Shown: piece by piece, positions 22,805-33,932 of the stretch
Position numbering within the stretch: the first letter of the stretch is position 1
Layout: each line of letters opens with the position of its first letter
NCBI GenBank assembly: GCA_933207985.1
Contig: OW240913.1
Span: 326,811,774-326,875,773 of the forward strand
DNA length: 64,000 nt
Direction: 5' to 3'
From: Pelobates cultripes
Taxonomy: Eukaryota; Chordata; Amphibia; Anura; Pelobatidae
Notes under the pieces: generated by a model
Told to the model about the DNA's origin: nothing
The model's input: only the letters and a program-made list of their open reading frames with translations
Database searches by the model: none
Program-made: the position numbers and the translations under genes

Positions 22805-23130
22805 TAAAGGAACACTATATTGTTGGGAATACAAACATGTATTCCTAACATTAGTTACCTGGTCCCCATCCAAGTGCATTAAAAGGTATTTAAACTTACC
22901 TTTCCTCCATTGCTGCACTGGTCTTGTCGCGGCTGGACATGCCTCCATGTCTTGGTAATCTCAGCCAAACTAATGCTTTGCCCATATATTGGGAGGCTAT
23001 TGCTCATGCTATTCTCAGAAAAGGCCTTGTTTACATTGATAGGGATAAGCCTATTGATTTGAGAACCACTATATTAAGCTCTCATGCCTCAGTGAAATTG
23101 TTTAAGGGACTGCTGTCCCAGGGAGCAATC
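22805..23130. mobile_element. Truncated T2-like MITE (copy A)
   Basis: CTTAAAGGAACACTATATTG with the palindrome GAATACAAACATGTATTCC marks a T2-type left end near 22805. No matching right end was found. The internal sequence differs from copy B by a small rearrangement near 22945 (CATGTCTTGG versus CATGGCTGAAATCCTC). Confidence 0.5.
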
Positions 23131-23998
23131 TTACCTTAGGGCATGGAACCAATGTTGGGTCCTTGGGCATATGTCCACATAGGAGCTTTACTGTAGGTGC
23201 CTCATGACTTACGATATTGATCAGACATCTAAAACTGAGAACTGGGCTAAACTGAAGTGGTCAGTGACTAGCAGTTGTAAGTAAGAGTACTGCGAGTGTT
23301 ACTGGCACCAAAGGCTACAATTTTTATCAGTGCGGCCCATCAGAGTCAAGGAAGGAAGTGCAAAAGTGTGTCCGAGGGCCCAGCTTTGGTGTTAAACCGT
23401 CCAAAAACCATTTAACACCTTGACGTAAGATAGCACCCAGAGATACGAGCCCATAGAACAACTTCATTGACGTGTTGGTTTGAGGGAGGAAAGTATCTTT
23501 AAATGTTAATGCTTACCTGAAGCTGACCTTGTCGTGCAAACATTTTGCAGTTGACCAGTCCATTTTAGGATTTTAAGGATGAAAATCAAAAGCATTTTAT
23601 TGTGAGGTCAACATTATGTGGTTAAAACGTAGTGTTTTCTTGAAACGAAGCCAGCTTTTGGTCATTAATTCATGGCACGTCTGCCCGGCATTATAAAGGT
23701 AACATTAATGAAAGAGTGTTTTGATGCTGTGCAGCTGCATTATAAGATTACCACGAGTTGAAAGCTATTAAAAAACAAGGCCTTAATGAAACTGGTAATT
23801 TTTTCCTAGAGAAAACATTTTGCGGTTGAGCCATAGGATAAGAGGGACATTACTTCAGACTTTCTGTTGGTAAGGTGGAGGGGGGAAGGTTAATGTTCTA
23901 GAAAAATAGGTTCATATTTAAAATGCATCATATATGGTGTCTCAACTTAAAGGATCAGTGATGTTTGAAAATAAATTACCTTTATATGAAATGGCACA

Positions 23999-24490
23999 TT
24001 AAAGGATCGCTATAGTGTCAGGAAAACAAACCCGTTTACCTTACACTATAGAGCCCTAAGGGTGCCCCCACCCTCAGGGTCCCCCTCCCTTGGAGCTGAA
24101 AGGGTTAAAACCCCTTCAGCAGTTTACCTTAATCCAGCGCCGGGCTCCATCGGCACTGGTGACCTCTCCTCCCACGCCGACGTCAGCTCCCGAGTGGAGC
24201 GGAATGCGCATGCGTGGCAAGTGCCGCGCGCGCATTCAAACAGTCCATAGGAAAGCATTTCTCAATGCTTTCCTATGGACGTTCTGCACGCTGGATGCGA
24301 ATTTCGCATCCAGCGTCGCAGATGCGCCTCTACCAGCTGTCAGGAAGACAGCCACTAGAAGTTGGGTTAACCCTGCTATTTAGCTCTGAAACTGTTATGT
24401 TTACATGTGAAGAGTTGAAACCTGAGGGACATTGCACCCAGACCACTTTATTGAGCTGAAGTGGTCTGGGTGACTATAGTGTCCCTTTAA
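23999..24490. mobile_element. T2/Kolobok-type MITE
   Basis: TTAAAGGATCGCTATAGTGT to CTATAGTGTCCCTTTAA with TTAA at both edges, 492 bp. It shares the GACCACTTTATTGAGCTGAAGTGGTC hairpin and the GC-rich body of the family. The equivalent site in copy B lies beyond the window. Confidence 0.85.
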
Positions 24491-24764
24491 AACCCTTAGT
24501 TTTTAAAGCGCAGCAAAGTGAGATCTTTAGGTATAAAGAAGGAAAAGAAAAATGTGAATATGGTTAGTTGTATCCCTAACGCTTTAGTGCTCCTTTAAGT
24601 TCAATGAGTAAGATCTGCTCCCCATTTGATGCAAAACTAAATGGGATGGGGCTATGAAAGTCAGTGTGAAATCATAATGTTATACATGCATATCACACAT
24701 CTATAAAATGCCTGGAGGATGTTAGCCAATGCTTATCTTCTAAAAGATAAAAAAAAAAACAGCA

Positions 24765-25162
24765 TTAAAGGACAACTATAGTGCCAGGAAAACATACTCG
24801 GTTTCCTGGCACTATATTGTCCTTGGGTCCCCCTCACCCTCAGTGCCCCCCTCCTGCCGGGCTCTAGGATGAGGAAGGGGTTAATCCCTTAACTTTTTTC
24901 CAGCGCTTCCGGCTCCCTCGGCACTGGGGACACTCCTCCTCTTTTGGACGTCATCGGCTGAATGCGCGCTGGCGTCTTCTCACTGTGAAAATCACAGTGA
25001 GAAGCACGTAAGCACCTCTAGCGGCTGTCAATGAGACAGCCACTAGAGGCTGGATTAACCCATTTGTAAACATAGCAGTTTCTCTGAAACTGCTATGTTT
25101 ACAGCAGAAAGGGTTAATCCTAGATTGACCTGGCACCCAGACCACCTATAGTGGTCCTTTAA
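24765..25162. mobile_element. T2/Kolobok-type MITE
   Basis: TTAAAGGACAACTATAGTGC to CTATAGTGGTCCTTTAA, 398 bp, TTAA-flanked. It contains the CACTGTGAAAATCACAGTG hairpin also present in the copy at 39505, so these two belong to one subfamily. Confidence 0.85.
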
Positions 25163-25960
25163 AGTTGTTTAATTTGTTTGCTTTAAAGTGAATCTTGCCA
25201 TCAACATGTATGTGCATATCTTTTCTCATTTTTGCAATATATTTTAACCATCTCTTAGCAAACATATAAGTTAAGATACATTTTCCTGGAGGATGTTTCT
25301 GGTTCGGAAAAGTCAGGTGGATGTGTTACCTTGCTTTTCCTACAATAGTCGGCTAAATCCCAGAATGCTCTGAACACAGCTTCCTGTTGTCCAACGTATA
25401 AATAGTATTTTATATGCTAGCCCAATATATACAGGTGAAGTGTCACATTATTTTTGTATGACAGATGCACATTAATAACCTGCTTTCATGTTGTAAAAAG
25501 GCAGGCTGATGAAAATCTAAATACATGCCATTTTATTACCTTCAGCTAATTTGTTCAATGTGAAACTTGGCAAGCTGTTCTGGTCACCAGCACACATTCA
25601 CTGCTTCTCCAAAGAGAGACTTTATTTTATGTCAAGTTTTTATATCGAAACTGAACTACCTCCACTCTATTGATGATCAGTTCTCTTACATTGACAAACT
25701 ATGTATAAAGGAGGCTTTTTAGAAAGGCATTTGTCTAATAAGGTGCTCGATGATTTAACACTGCTCTAGAGACATTTTTTATTTATAAATTTTGCTTCTG
25801 TTGCATGTTGGGAGGGAGGCGGAAATCCAATGCCTTATTTTAGGGGTTCAAGAATAGAACCAAATTATTTACTGATGTGTTTTCAAAGAGTACAGTACCT
25901 TACTATTGTGTTGCACTTTTCAAACACTCCGTGTTTCCTCACGTAACATTTCTAATTCAG

Positions 25961-26058
25961 ATTGATAAAAAACGCCAGTGGGAAATGATGTGCCGAGTAA
26001 AGCCAGATGTTGTCAAAGACAAAGAAGCGGAGAAAAATCTGCAGAGAATTGCCACGAG
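25961..26058 (+). CDS. rrp15: rrp15 coding exon 3
   Basis: 98 nt after acceptor TCTAATTCAG and before donor GTAAAAA, phase 0 in and phase 2 out. It encodes residues 100-131 and two bases of Arg132. [12 protein letters not shown] and [10 protein letters not shown] are the best conserved part of the RRP15 family and match the human protein nearly residue for residue. The A-rich donor (AG|GTAAAA) is acceptable. Only one copy of this exon is in the window. Confidence 0.95.
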
Positions 26059-26459
26059 GTAAAAAAAAAAAAAAATCTATATATATTCTTGCTCTTCACA
26101 TTTTCTCTTTAATATAGAAGATTATGTAGCATCCATAATCTGTTTCTAATAAGAGCCATCTTCAGATCGGACGAGAAGGAGCCAAATGATTTATGCATTA
26201 GTTCTCTTACGGGGGAGAAGTTGAACCAAAGGTTTTAATAATGCAAAAATCATAACGCTTAATGTATATTTCTTAGAAATATGTTATTTAGAAAGCCTCC
26301 ACTAACATCCTCTCTGGATCACAGTATCATTCCTCTTATACAATTTAATCAAATATAGTAAGAGTTCATACAACATAAACAAATGGACAACTCCTGAAAA
26401 TCTTTGGCCATTTCTGCCTGGGGCGGGGGGAGTGACCCAAGAAGTTTGTAGTATAAAGG

Positions 26460-26713
26460 ATATCGAACCTTGGAATTACAATCCCCATAATCGAACCTTT
26501 AAATCACAATCCCCCATAATCGAACCTTTGAATTACAATCCCATAATCGAACCTTTGAATTACAATCCCCATAATCGAACCTTTGAATTACAATCCCCAT
26601 AATCGAACCTTTGAATTACAATCCCCATAATCGAACCTTTGAATTACAATCCCCATAATCGAACCTTTGAATTACAATTCCCATAATCGAACCTTTGAAT
26701 TACAATCCCCATG
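26460..26713. repeat. rrp15: 28-bp minisatellite in rrp15 intron 3
   Basis: About nine tandem units of AATCGAACCTTTGAATTACA plus ATCCCCAT, with small indels (one unit of 27 and one of 29). There are no intervening unique spacers, so it is a simple tandem array, likely length-polymorphic. Confidence 0.9.
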
Positions 26714-27581
26714 ATTCTATGCTTTTCCGATCATAATCATAATGCATTTCATGACTCATTATCCTCCGAACATTATCTCACAAGTAAAGTCACTATAATC
26801 ACCACAAATGTTGCTGAGCTTTGCTTAAAGGTAAAATGCACAATGTTTAAAATATCCCTCAAATAATTGCATGGATTGGAAAGTAAAAGCAAGAAATTCT
26901 CCGTAGGCTTGGTAAGTACATTTTATACTTCTTAGACCTGTGTGCACAACAGGTTCACTTTAAGTGGATGGTTTCAGAAATAAAGGTTTTTAAGTATTTA
27001 GGTTAAAGTGGAACAAAGTTTTAATAGGAGCACAGCATGTTAAGATGCATGTAGATTTACACCCAGCTCCATCTCACTGATAAACATGTGATGATGGAAG
27101 CTGTGTATAGCCTAGTTTATTTACAAAAGCTGTCTATCCGTTGTTGTTTTTCTTTGTGAAAAAGATTCTTGTGATTATATGTCTCATAGCATTAATGATT
27201 GGCTGTTACTATCTGCATCAGCTGTCGTGGGAGCAGAGGAACAAACTGAAAACATGCATTAATGTATTGCTGCATTTTCATTGGAGTATATCTGAAAACT
27301 GTGTGCAAAAGCTGCAGATCTGCAGTCTGCAGCCTTTGCAAACCCTCCCCTTTTTCCCCAGCACAGACTTAGTCTGTGGTGGGGAATACACCAATCAGAA
27401 GCTTCTCGTTGACCTCGTGGCTTTCCGCCTAAGTTATCCAGGCTGTCCATGGACAGGGCTGAAGTGGGCTCTAGGCAAGCACTCACGTGTTTGGGGGAAA
27501 AGCCATGCCTGCCACTTCCATTAGCTCATTTGAACGAACGGCATTTAGATGAAAACCTCCCAGTTTGTCTTATTGACAACT

Positions 27582-27829
27582 AATCCTAATAATAACTAGT
27601 ATTTATATAGCGCCTTTCTCCCAGTGGGATTCAAAGCGCTTTTCAGCGCACGCTCTCGGAATTAACCAAATCGACAGCTGAATAGTAATAAATGTTATTA
27701 CCCAATTGATGGTACTGATATTATCGACCTCGGAAGGATGAAGTGCTGAGTTGACCCTGCTTGGATTTGAACCTGTGACTGTGCATTTTTGAACAGGGTT
27801 TGAAGTCAGGGAATTTACCAACTGAGATG
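27582..27829 (-). mobile_element. tRNA-derived SINE in rrp15 intron 3
   Basis: Read on the minus strand it starts ATCTCAGTTGGTAAATTCCC, resembling a pol III A box. GGTTCAAATCC (27763-27773) is a canonical B box. CATCCTTCCGAGGTCGATAA follows as a SINE body motif, and the element ends GGCGCTATATAAATAC plus a TTATTATTA-type tail. This is the layout of a tRNA-head SINE with a LINE-like tail. It is diverged, with no clear target duplication. Confidence 0.7.
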
Positions 27830-28939
27830 TTTCTGAAATTAGTTATAAAAGTGTGGATTTCAGATAGCACTCGGCAATTTTATAAACTGCACTTAAGAGG
27901 AGAATGCTCCTCACACATAAAGTACTTAAATAAGCTTAAATGTGTCATGTTTGTGGTGTCCCTTTAAGAACTACGCTCCATATCCAGGTAATTACACATT
28001 TTAAATATTCTGTGGTACTTTAAAGTTCCATGTAGGTGAGATATCTTGTTGACCTGTGTCAGAATTCTGAACAGAGTTGTGAAAAATTTATTTCTAGATG
28101 AGTGAGTGCAATTTCTAGGATATAGTCTATTTTATATTATGCCAGGAACCTGGCAAACTTGTATATTAAAACCCACAGGGGCATAAATGATCTGGTTTAT
28201 TATGCATAATATAGTCAAATGTATCTCATTTGGGGGGTGCGAGGGTGGCTTTCTCAAAATAATAGAAGCATAGATGACTCCAACAAAATGAAGTGAGGGT
28301 GATTAGCTAGGAACTGGGACATCTAATCTTTTACCATAGACTCCTCAGCAGATCACTGTACAGTAGCTCATAAATGCATAGAGTGGTCACAGGTTACACC
28401 ACAAACAGTGGGAAAAGTATATTGTATAACTTGTGAAAGTAACTGGCTTCTTCCATTAACTTGCTTGTGAAGTTAATCTAGCTATTTTGGTTATGGCTGT
28501 GTGGAATTTTCCTTAAATATTTAGATTTCAGAAAAGTGCACATCCATTTATTTGCACAAAAAAATCAGCACCCGTAGTATTTTTGGCAGCAGTGGCTCTC
28601 AGCATTTTTTCCCCAAAACACCTCACAAATACAATTTACAATATAATGGAGCAAGGATCTAGATTATTGTTCTTGTCGCAATCATTTGTGCAAAGTGGAC
28701 ATTTCCCCAATAGCAGGAAATAGCCAGAATTATCATGACCGCTATGGGCCATAATAGAGAACTAAGTGTGTACATACATAAGTACAAAACACGTATTTGT
28801 TTTATATTTACATTTGTTCAGATAACATGCAGCACTCTAGAAGTCTGCATGAAACCGGTTTGGGACATTTGTATTTAATCGTTAACACAACACTATATAA
28901 CGTTTTACAATATTGTTGTTTTTTCCTCCCCTTCCACAG

Positions 28940-29138
28940 AGGTGTGGTGCAATTATTTAATGCTGTGCGAACACACCAGGGTAACATCAACGAGAAAATC
29001 AAAACTGTAGGACGCTCTGAAAGAAAACGTAGTAAACTAATGTCATCGGTCTCCAAGAAAGACTTCATCAATGTTCTCAGAGGGAAAGAAAGTAAAGCGG
29101 ATCAAGCTTCCACAGAAAAAAAACGAGGCACACAAAAG
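28940..29138 (+). CDS. rrp15: rrp15 coding exon 4
   Basis: 199 nt after acceptor CTTCCACAG and before donor GTACGCTT. It completes Arg132 (AG+A) and encodes residues 133-198, leaving in phase 0. [15 protein letters not shown] and [17 protein letters not shown] are hallmark RRP15 segments. The end is Lys/Thr-rich, where the human protein also becomes low-complexity before its last conserved block. The final exon, expected to carry a WTILRDDFMMG-type motif, was not found downstream. Confidence 0.95.
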
Positions 29139-29196
29139 GTACGCTTTATTGTGATCTGCTAGTTCTCATTGTTTTTTCATCTGATCTCACCCCTGT

Positions 29197-29303
29197 GGGT
29201 TGTATTCACTAAACACCAAATTGTAGTGTATTTACCACCAATTTGCAATATTAAAAGTAGGCTGGGAGAATTGCAGCATTTAGGTATTTAGTAAATAAAC
29301 CCC
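29197..29303. mobile_element. Small palindromic MITE
   Basis: GGGTTGTATTCACTAAACACC at the left is mirrored by GGTATTTAGTAAATAAACCCC at the right (imperfect). The 107-bp length and GGGTTTATT(C/T)ACTAAA ends resemble small non-autonomous DNA transposons. Target duplication not resolved. Confidence 0.6.
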
Positions 29304-31837
29304 CTGCACCTGGATTCCAACATTCTTAAGAATGTCGATTAACCAAACGCAAGATGGGAAGAATCAGCAGCCTTTCAACACATCTGCTTTGCTCTGTGAA
29401 ATCAATCTCTAACCTTGTGCTTGGCTAACTGTCCCCTTGGCATCAATATTGTACACATCAGGGCTTTACATGTTAAGTCCTGTGCTACTAGCCAGGCCTT
29501 GTAAATGACTTGCCACTGCAGGCCTTAACATACTCACAAGGAGGGAAGTTCTACTCACCAGAACAGAAAAGAATTTTTAAAAGCGTGTGTATTAACCGAA
29601 ATGAGAATTTCATAGAATTCACATTAAGGTAAAATGCATGAAGGCTTTTATTTGGACAAAAATCCCAAGTGGACTGGACTGAAACAGTTGGTATGTAAAT
29701 TGAAATTACTGCTTCGCATTTACTAGCCGAAGTACATTGATCCCTTTTTGTTTTGATATGTGCTGAATAGTAGCATACTTATAATACTTACAGTAAAATT
29801 CACACACAGTACTTCGCAATATCAAAAAATAACCATGAATCTGCATTTAGAAAATAGGAAATCAAGGACTTTTTTTGTTTGTTTGTTTTTTAACATGATT
29901 ATTATTCCTATGTACTTTAGGAGGTTCTTTATCAATACTTGATCATTCTTGTTTTTATGTATGTGTATACATATATTTATTTTTTTTGTAAAAAGTTTTT
30001 TTTCTTTAGTGCCTGTAATTCGTTCTTGTATTGCGTGTGTGACTGGCTTTGTCTTGTTTCTGTTAAATTTGTGGAAAAGGAGAAAGAGTATCTTCAAAAC
30101 AGCTGCAGTTACATTGCATACGAATGAACCTTCTGCTAACTCTTCTGCACCTGTGCTGACTTACGAGCTGCTGTGGTTTGAGGTTTTTTTTTTTCCTGTT
30201 CTTTTGGTGTACGATAGGAAAACAGCTGACCATGAGATTTAATTTCTGGACAATAAGTGGTCTGCACTCCTTCAATGTGTTCCGTCCCTTCTCTCCTTTA
30301 GGACTTGTAAAGGAAAGATTATTGGAACATATTTTTTTTTTTTGTCTTAGAAACCAGAATGTTGTTTTTTTTTTTTGTGTGGTAATTTCCCCTCCTCCTT
30401 CCTCCATTTAAAAGACCACTAAAGGTACACAGATCACTTTACGTGAATCTGTATGGGAGGCTCTGTTATCACCACATGCCTAGTTTCTAGAGTGCCAACC
30501 GTGCGTCTTTTACGTGGTTGTTGGTAAAGTGGGCTTTAAAGGCCAAAAATCATGCCCTTGCTCGTCTTTATAGGAGTACAGGGATTCAAATAAAACAAAA
30601 CAAAATTACGTTAAGCTGTTGCTAATGCTGGCATGCTATTTCTGTTTTTCGACTCTAAAAGTTTGTACAGTGTCTTCAGTAAGGACTCGTCGGTGAGCTG
30701 TTAATATTTCTGTATATTCCAGTATCCTGCTGACTCTTGGAAAATGAGCTTGTAACAGTAAAAGTGCCAAAGGTATGCCATCACTCTCCTAGATTGATTT
30801 AGAAGGGCAATCAGGCTTCACTCATTGCAGAGAGTAAGGCTCACACACAGTATGGTAATTTCTTCATTGATGCAGTAACATGTGTGTGTTAATGCTGTCA
30901 GCTGCTGTCATTAAAAGTAGCCGTAATCTAAAAGGCAACCGCTATTTTCTAAAACTAATGAGCGCTTACAAAAATTAATTCAATGGAAAAAATGCAAACT
31001 TTTTTTTAAGTTTAGTGACTTTTGAAAGGCAATTGGCAACGGAAAATGTTTAAAAATACAAAAAATAAAATACACAATTTTCTTTCCTTATGTCCGCTTT
31101 TAATTACTGATCTAATGCAATTTTTATATATCAAACTTTTCGTTTAATCATATCTGCAGTTGAAGTAATATGAAATGCTGAACACCATAGTTCGTTTTTA
31201 ACATGCCCCAAATACACACAAACAAAAACCATATGACAGTATGTTTGTGGTAATAGGATCAAGCACTTATTGCTGGCATTGAAAAAACGCTTAGTTGAGG
31301 AAACCTTCCACCCCCCTCCCCGAAAATAAAACCCACAGAGGTAGATTTGGGCCAAGAGAGTTATTCCACCCACAGTCACGAACATCAAAGTGTAAAAGAG
31401 TTACTGCTGCAGGAAAGAGGGAAGCATTTGTTTTCAAAATCTCTATTACGGAGGATAAATCACATGCACATTTTCCAGGGGCAAAGATTTTCGAAGTTTA
31501 AATGGAACAGGGAGAAAATGTAAACTGCTTCATTATTGCGAACATTAGCTCATGCAAGTGGCAAGCTTGTGCCAAGTCATTTTAAGGAAAGAAAGTGCTG
31601 TCTACTCTGCACTTTCCCTGAGGACATATAATTGGGGCTAGTAAGCAAATTTAAATATATGTATGTATATGTTTAAAAACAAAAAATACAAACATGGGAG
31701 CACTCGATTAAATGTATATATGCTATAGTAAAAGAACTAAGAAAAACAAGTTACCTGCGCTCTCTCCTTAATCCCTATGTATTTTTAAACAAATGGAGGT
31801 TTTTTAGTTACCTCCAATGGCCATGAGAGGATGAGCC

Positions 31838-32023
31838 CACCTGCCAATGTCAAGGCAGACCCCCCACAGGTAGGTCCTAACTCTAACCAGTCACTTTGCT
31901 TCTTTGAGCTTCTGGCAAAGATCTCTGAGACAGAAAGGGGTATTTTTTATGTACACCCCTATATAGTATTAACCCTTAATAGGGAACACATGGGATGGGC
32001 AACTGCCTTGACGTTGGCAGGTG
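31838..32023. repeat. Inverted repeat truncated by the gap
   Basis: CACCTGCCAATGTCAAGGCAG (31838-31858) and CTGCCTTGACGTTGGCAGGTG (32003-32023) are 20/21 complementary. The outer end of the right arm is the last base before the Ns. The palindrome therefore probably continues into the gap and may have stopped the assembly. Confidence 0.85.
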
Positions 32024-32123
32024 NNNNNNNNNNNNNNNNNNNNNNNNNNNNNNNNNNNNNNNNNNNNNNNNNNNNNNNNNNNNNNNNNNNNNNNNNNNNN
32101 NNNNNNNNNNNNNNNNNNNNNNN
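32024..32123. other. Assembly gap, 100 N
   Basis: Exactly 100 unknown bases, the conventional placeholder for a scaffold join of unknown size. It separates the contig with rrp15 copy A from the one with copy B. Confidence 0.98.
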
Positions 32124-32760
32124 GGGTATAGTGTGTATATAGTGTGTAGGTGCAGGGGGTGTAGTGTTATGTATAGGGGTATAGTGTGTAGGGTGTATAT
32201 AGTGTGTGTAGGTGCAGAGGTGTAGTGTTATGTATGGGGATATAGTGTGTAGGTGCAGGGGGTGTAGTGTTATGTATGGGGGTATAGTGTGTATATAGTG
32301 TGTGTAGGTGCAGGGGGTGTAGTGTTATGTATGGGGGTATAGTGTGTATATAGTGTGTAGGTGCAGGGGGTGAAATGTTATGTATAGGGGTATAGTGTGT
32401 GTGTGTATATAGTGTGTGTAGGTGCAGAGGTGTAGTGTTATGTATGGGGGTATAGTGTGTATATAGTGTGTAGGTGCATAGGTGTAGTGTTATGTATGGG
32501 GGTATAGTGTGTATATAGTGTGTAGGTGCAGGGGGTGTAGTGTTATGTATAGGGGTATAGTGTGTAGGGTGTATATAGTGTGTGTAGGTGCAGGGGGTGT
32601 AGTGTTATGTATGGGGGTATAGTGTGTATATAGTGTGTAGGTGCAGGGGGTGTAGTGTTATGTATAGGGGTATAGTGTGTAGGGGGTGTATATAAGGTGT
32701 ATAGTGTGTGTAGGTGCAGTGTGTATATAGGGTGTAGTGAGTAAGTGGTGGGGTATGGTT
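32124..32760. repeat. TATAGTGTGTAGGTGCAGGG minisatellite
   Basis: At least ten units of roughly 55-65 bp containing GTGTAGTGTTATGTATGGGG, TATAGTGTGTATATAGTGTG and TAGGTGCAGGGG, starting directly at the gap edge. The total array length is unknown because the left edge is missing. Confidence 0.9.
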
Positions 32761-33199
32761 TATGTATATATTTTGAGTGTTTCATTATTTAAATAAAATA
32801 AAAAAAACTTACTCCCCTTTCCCTTTGTTACCTTATTACCTTTGCAGGGGGGGAGAGGGAGCACGCTGCTGATCATCCCTGGTGATCCAGTGGGCTAGTG
32901 ATGTGGTCTGTACCTCCTCAGGGTACAGACCATGCCTTTCTCTCGCGAGAGCTGGAGTTTCAGAGCGTTGCCGCGGGTTACCACGGCAACGCTCTGAAAA
33001 TATCAGCGATCGCGAGAGGGCTGCCCTGCGTGCAGCCTGGAGGCTGTTTGCTCCGTATCCAGCTCTTCAGAGCCTCTCTCGCCGGCAATCTGTTGTGCTT
33101 GAGCCGGCAGGGGAGAAATTTTGATCTTCCCTGCCGGCCTCGATCCATGCGTGGCGCACGGGGATTAGGGTGTGCCCAGGCACACCCGGCACACCCCGT
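32761..33199. repeat. GC-rich head of an array-bearing repeat
   Basis: Contains TTACCTTTGCAGGGGGG and CATCCCTGGTGATCCAGTGG, a diverged form of the CCTGGTGGTCCGGTG module of the other elements. Hairpins include GGTCTGTACC..GGGTACAGACC, TCAGAGCGTTGCCGCGGG..CCACGGCAACGCTCTGA and GCCGGCAGGGGAGAAATTTT. It lies between two tandem arrays, suggesting one composite non-autonomous element. No termini resolved. Confidence 0.5.
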
Positions 33200-33216
33200 G
33201 CGCACGCCTATGCTCT

Positions 33217-33375
33217 TACATTTACACACACTCAGATACACACTCTCACACATATACACGCTTACATTTACACACACTCAGATATGCACTCTCACACATA
33301 TCCACACTTACATTTACACACACTCAGATACGCACTCTCACACATATTCACTCTTACATTTACACACTCTCAGAT
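33217..33375. repeat. ACACTCAGATACACACTCTC minisatellite
   Basis: About four 44-bp units of TTACATTTACACACACTCAG plus ATACGCACTCTCACACATAT. Open frames here are repeat translations. Confidence 0.85.
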
Positions 33376-33647
33376 ACATAAACAGCGTTATTCACCAAAC
33401 ACTAGATTTTCTCTGATTACTTTGGCCCAGCCGATTCATTTGTTCTAAATCGTTCTGAAAATCAGTAATGTTCAAATGCTAATTAATAGAAATCAGGGGA
33501 ATTGGACCTCAGCAATGCAAGGTTTAAATATGTGGTGGATTCTTCCTAGACAGCAACCACAATAAAAAAGTAAACAAATACGGTAAATACAAATCATATG
33601 GATCAATAAGACTCCCATGTTGCAATAGGTTATGCTTTTCAGGAGAG

Positions 33648-33932
33648 CAGTATATAGTGCAGATAGGTAAGTAACTATGTGTAAACAACTATCTCTATTG
33701 CATTATTTAATGGCAAAATAATTTTTAAAAAATCACTTCATATATATTGTGTGTCTGTGTCTACAAGACTACTGCAGATACAAAATAGAATGTGTATTAA
33801 CATATCAAAAAAATTAAAAAATTAATGAGTGGGAATAAAAAGCATAAAAAATAAATTTAAAAAAAGCTGAAATAGAGGTGGCCAAGCACAAAAGTCTGCA
33901 CAGAGCACATGAGTAGCTTTTGTAGGTAGAAC
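33648..33932. repeat. Local paralogous repeat, left member
   Basis: From TATAGTGCAGATAGGTAAGT to CACATGAGTAGCTTTTGTAGG this stretch matches 38186-38447 with moderate divergence (substitutions and small indels). It could be an old local duplication or two copies of an unknown repeat. The right edge coincides with the insertion point of the hAT element at 33933. Confidence 0.75.

Larger units (their letters stand above)
171..23985 (+). repeat. Copy A of a >23-kb direct duplication
   Basis: The sequence from 171 onward matches 40910 to the window end in the same order and orientation, at roughly 98-99% identity judged by eye. Anchors include the rrp15 exon 1 start (9622 versus 49712), exon 2 (20442 versus 60570) and a hAT element (21344 versus 61391). 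Copy-specific differences are a solo LTR at 3994-5018 and a TTAA MITE at 21101-21176 (both only in A), a 357-bp segment only in B (43947-44303), VNTR length changes near 7 kb, and an 85-bp-scale internal deletion in the MITE at 19109. The right end lies beyond what copy B shows, because the window ends first. It could be a tandem segmental duplication or two allelic haplotypes left in one scaffold. Confidence 0.95.
20699..25960 (+). other. rrp15: rrp15 intron 2 (copy A)
   Basis: About 5.3 kb, donor GTGTGT to acceptor TCTAATTCAG. It contains a 76-bp TTAA MITE absent from copy B, a hAT element, several T2 MITEs and no other supported gene. Copy B ends before this intron is complete. Confidence 0.85.
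26059..28939 (+). other. rrp15: rrp15 intron 3
   Basis: About 2.9 kb, ending in the polypyrimidine acceptor TCCTCCCCTTCCACAG. It contains a 28-bp minisatellite, a reverse-oriented tRNA-derived SINE and otherwise unremarkable DNA. Confidence 0.85.
29139..32023 (+). other. rrp15: Presumed start of rrp15 intron 4
   Basis: No exon resembling the RRP15 C-terminus was found by eye up to the gap. Contents: a small palindromic MITE (29197-29303), poly-T stretches and, at the end, an inverted repeat whose right arm abuts the gap. Repeated 'AATAAA'-like AT tracts are not enough to call a poly(A) site. Confidence 0.5.

Noticed and set aside
26460..26713. CRISPR-like array of 28-bp repeats
   Set aside because: Units are contiguous with no unique spacers, inside a vertebrate intron; an ordinary minisatellite.
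27582..27829. tRNA gene on the minus strand
   Set aside because: A and B box-like motifs are present but no cloverleaf can be folded, and a SINE body and tail follow.
28797..29162. Extended single-exon frame around exon 4
   Set aside because: The first part is polypyrimidine intron ending in CAG at 28937-28939, and the last residues follow the donor GTACGC.
32898..33416. A 172-codon frame near the 32.9-kb GC-rich segment
   Set aside because: It runs from a palindromic GC-rich repeat into an ACACTCAGATA array; composition changes abruptly and no domain is recognisable.
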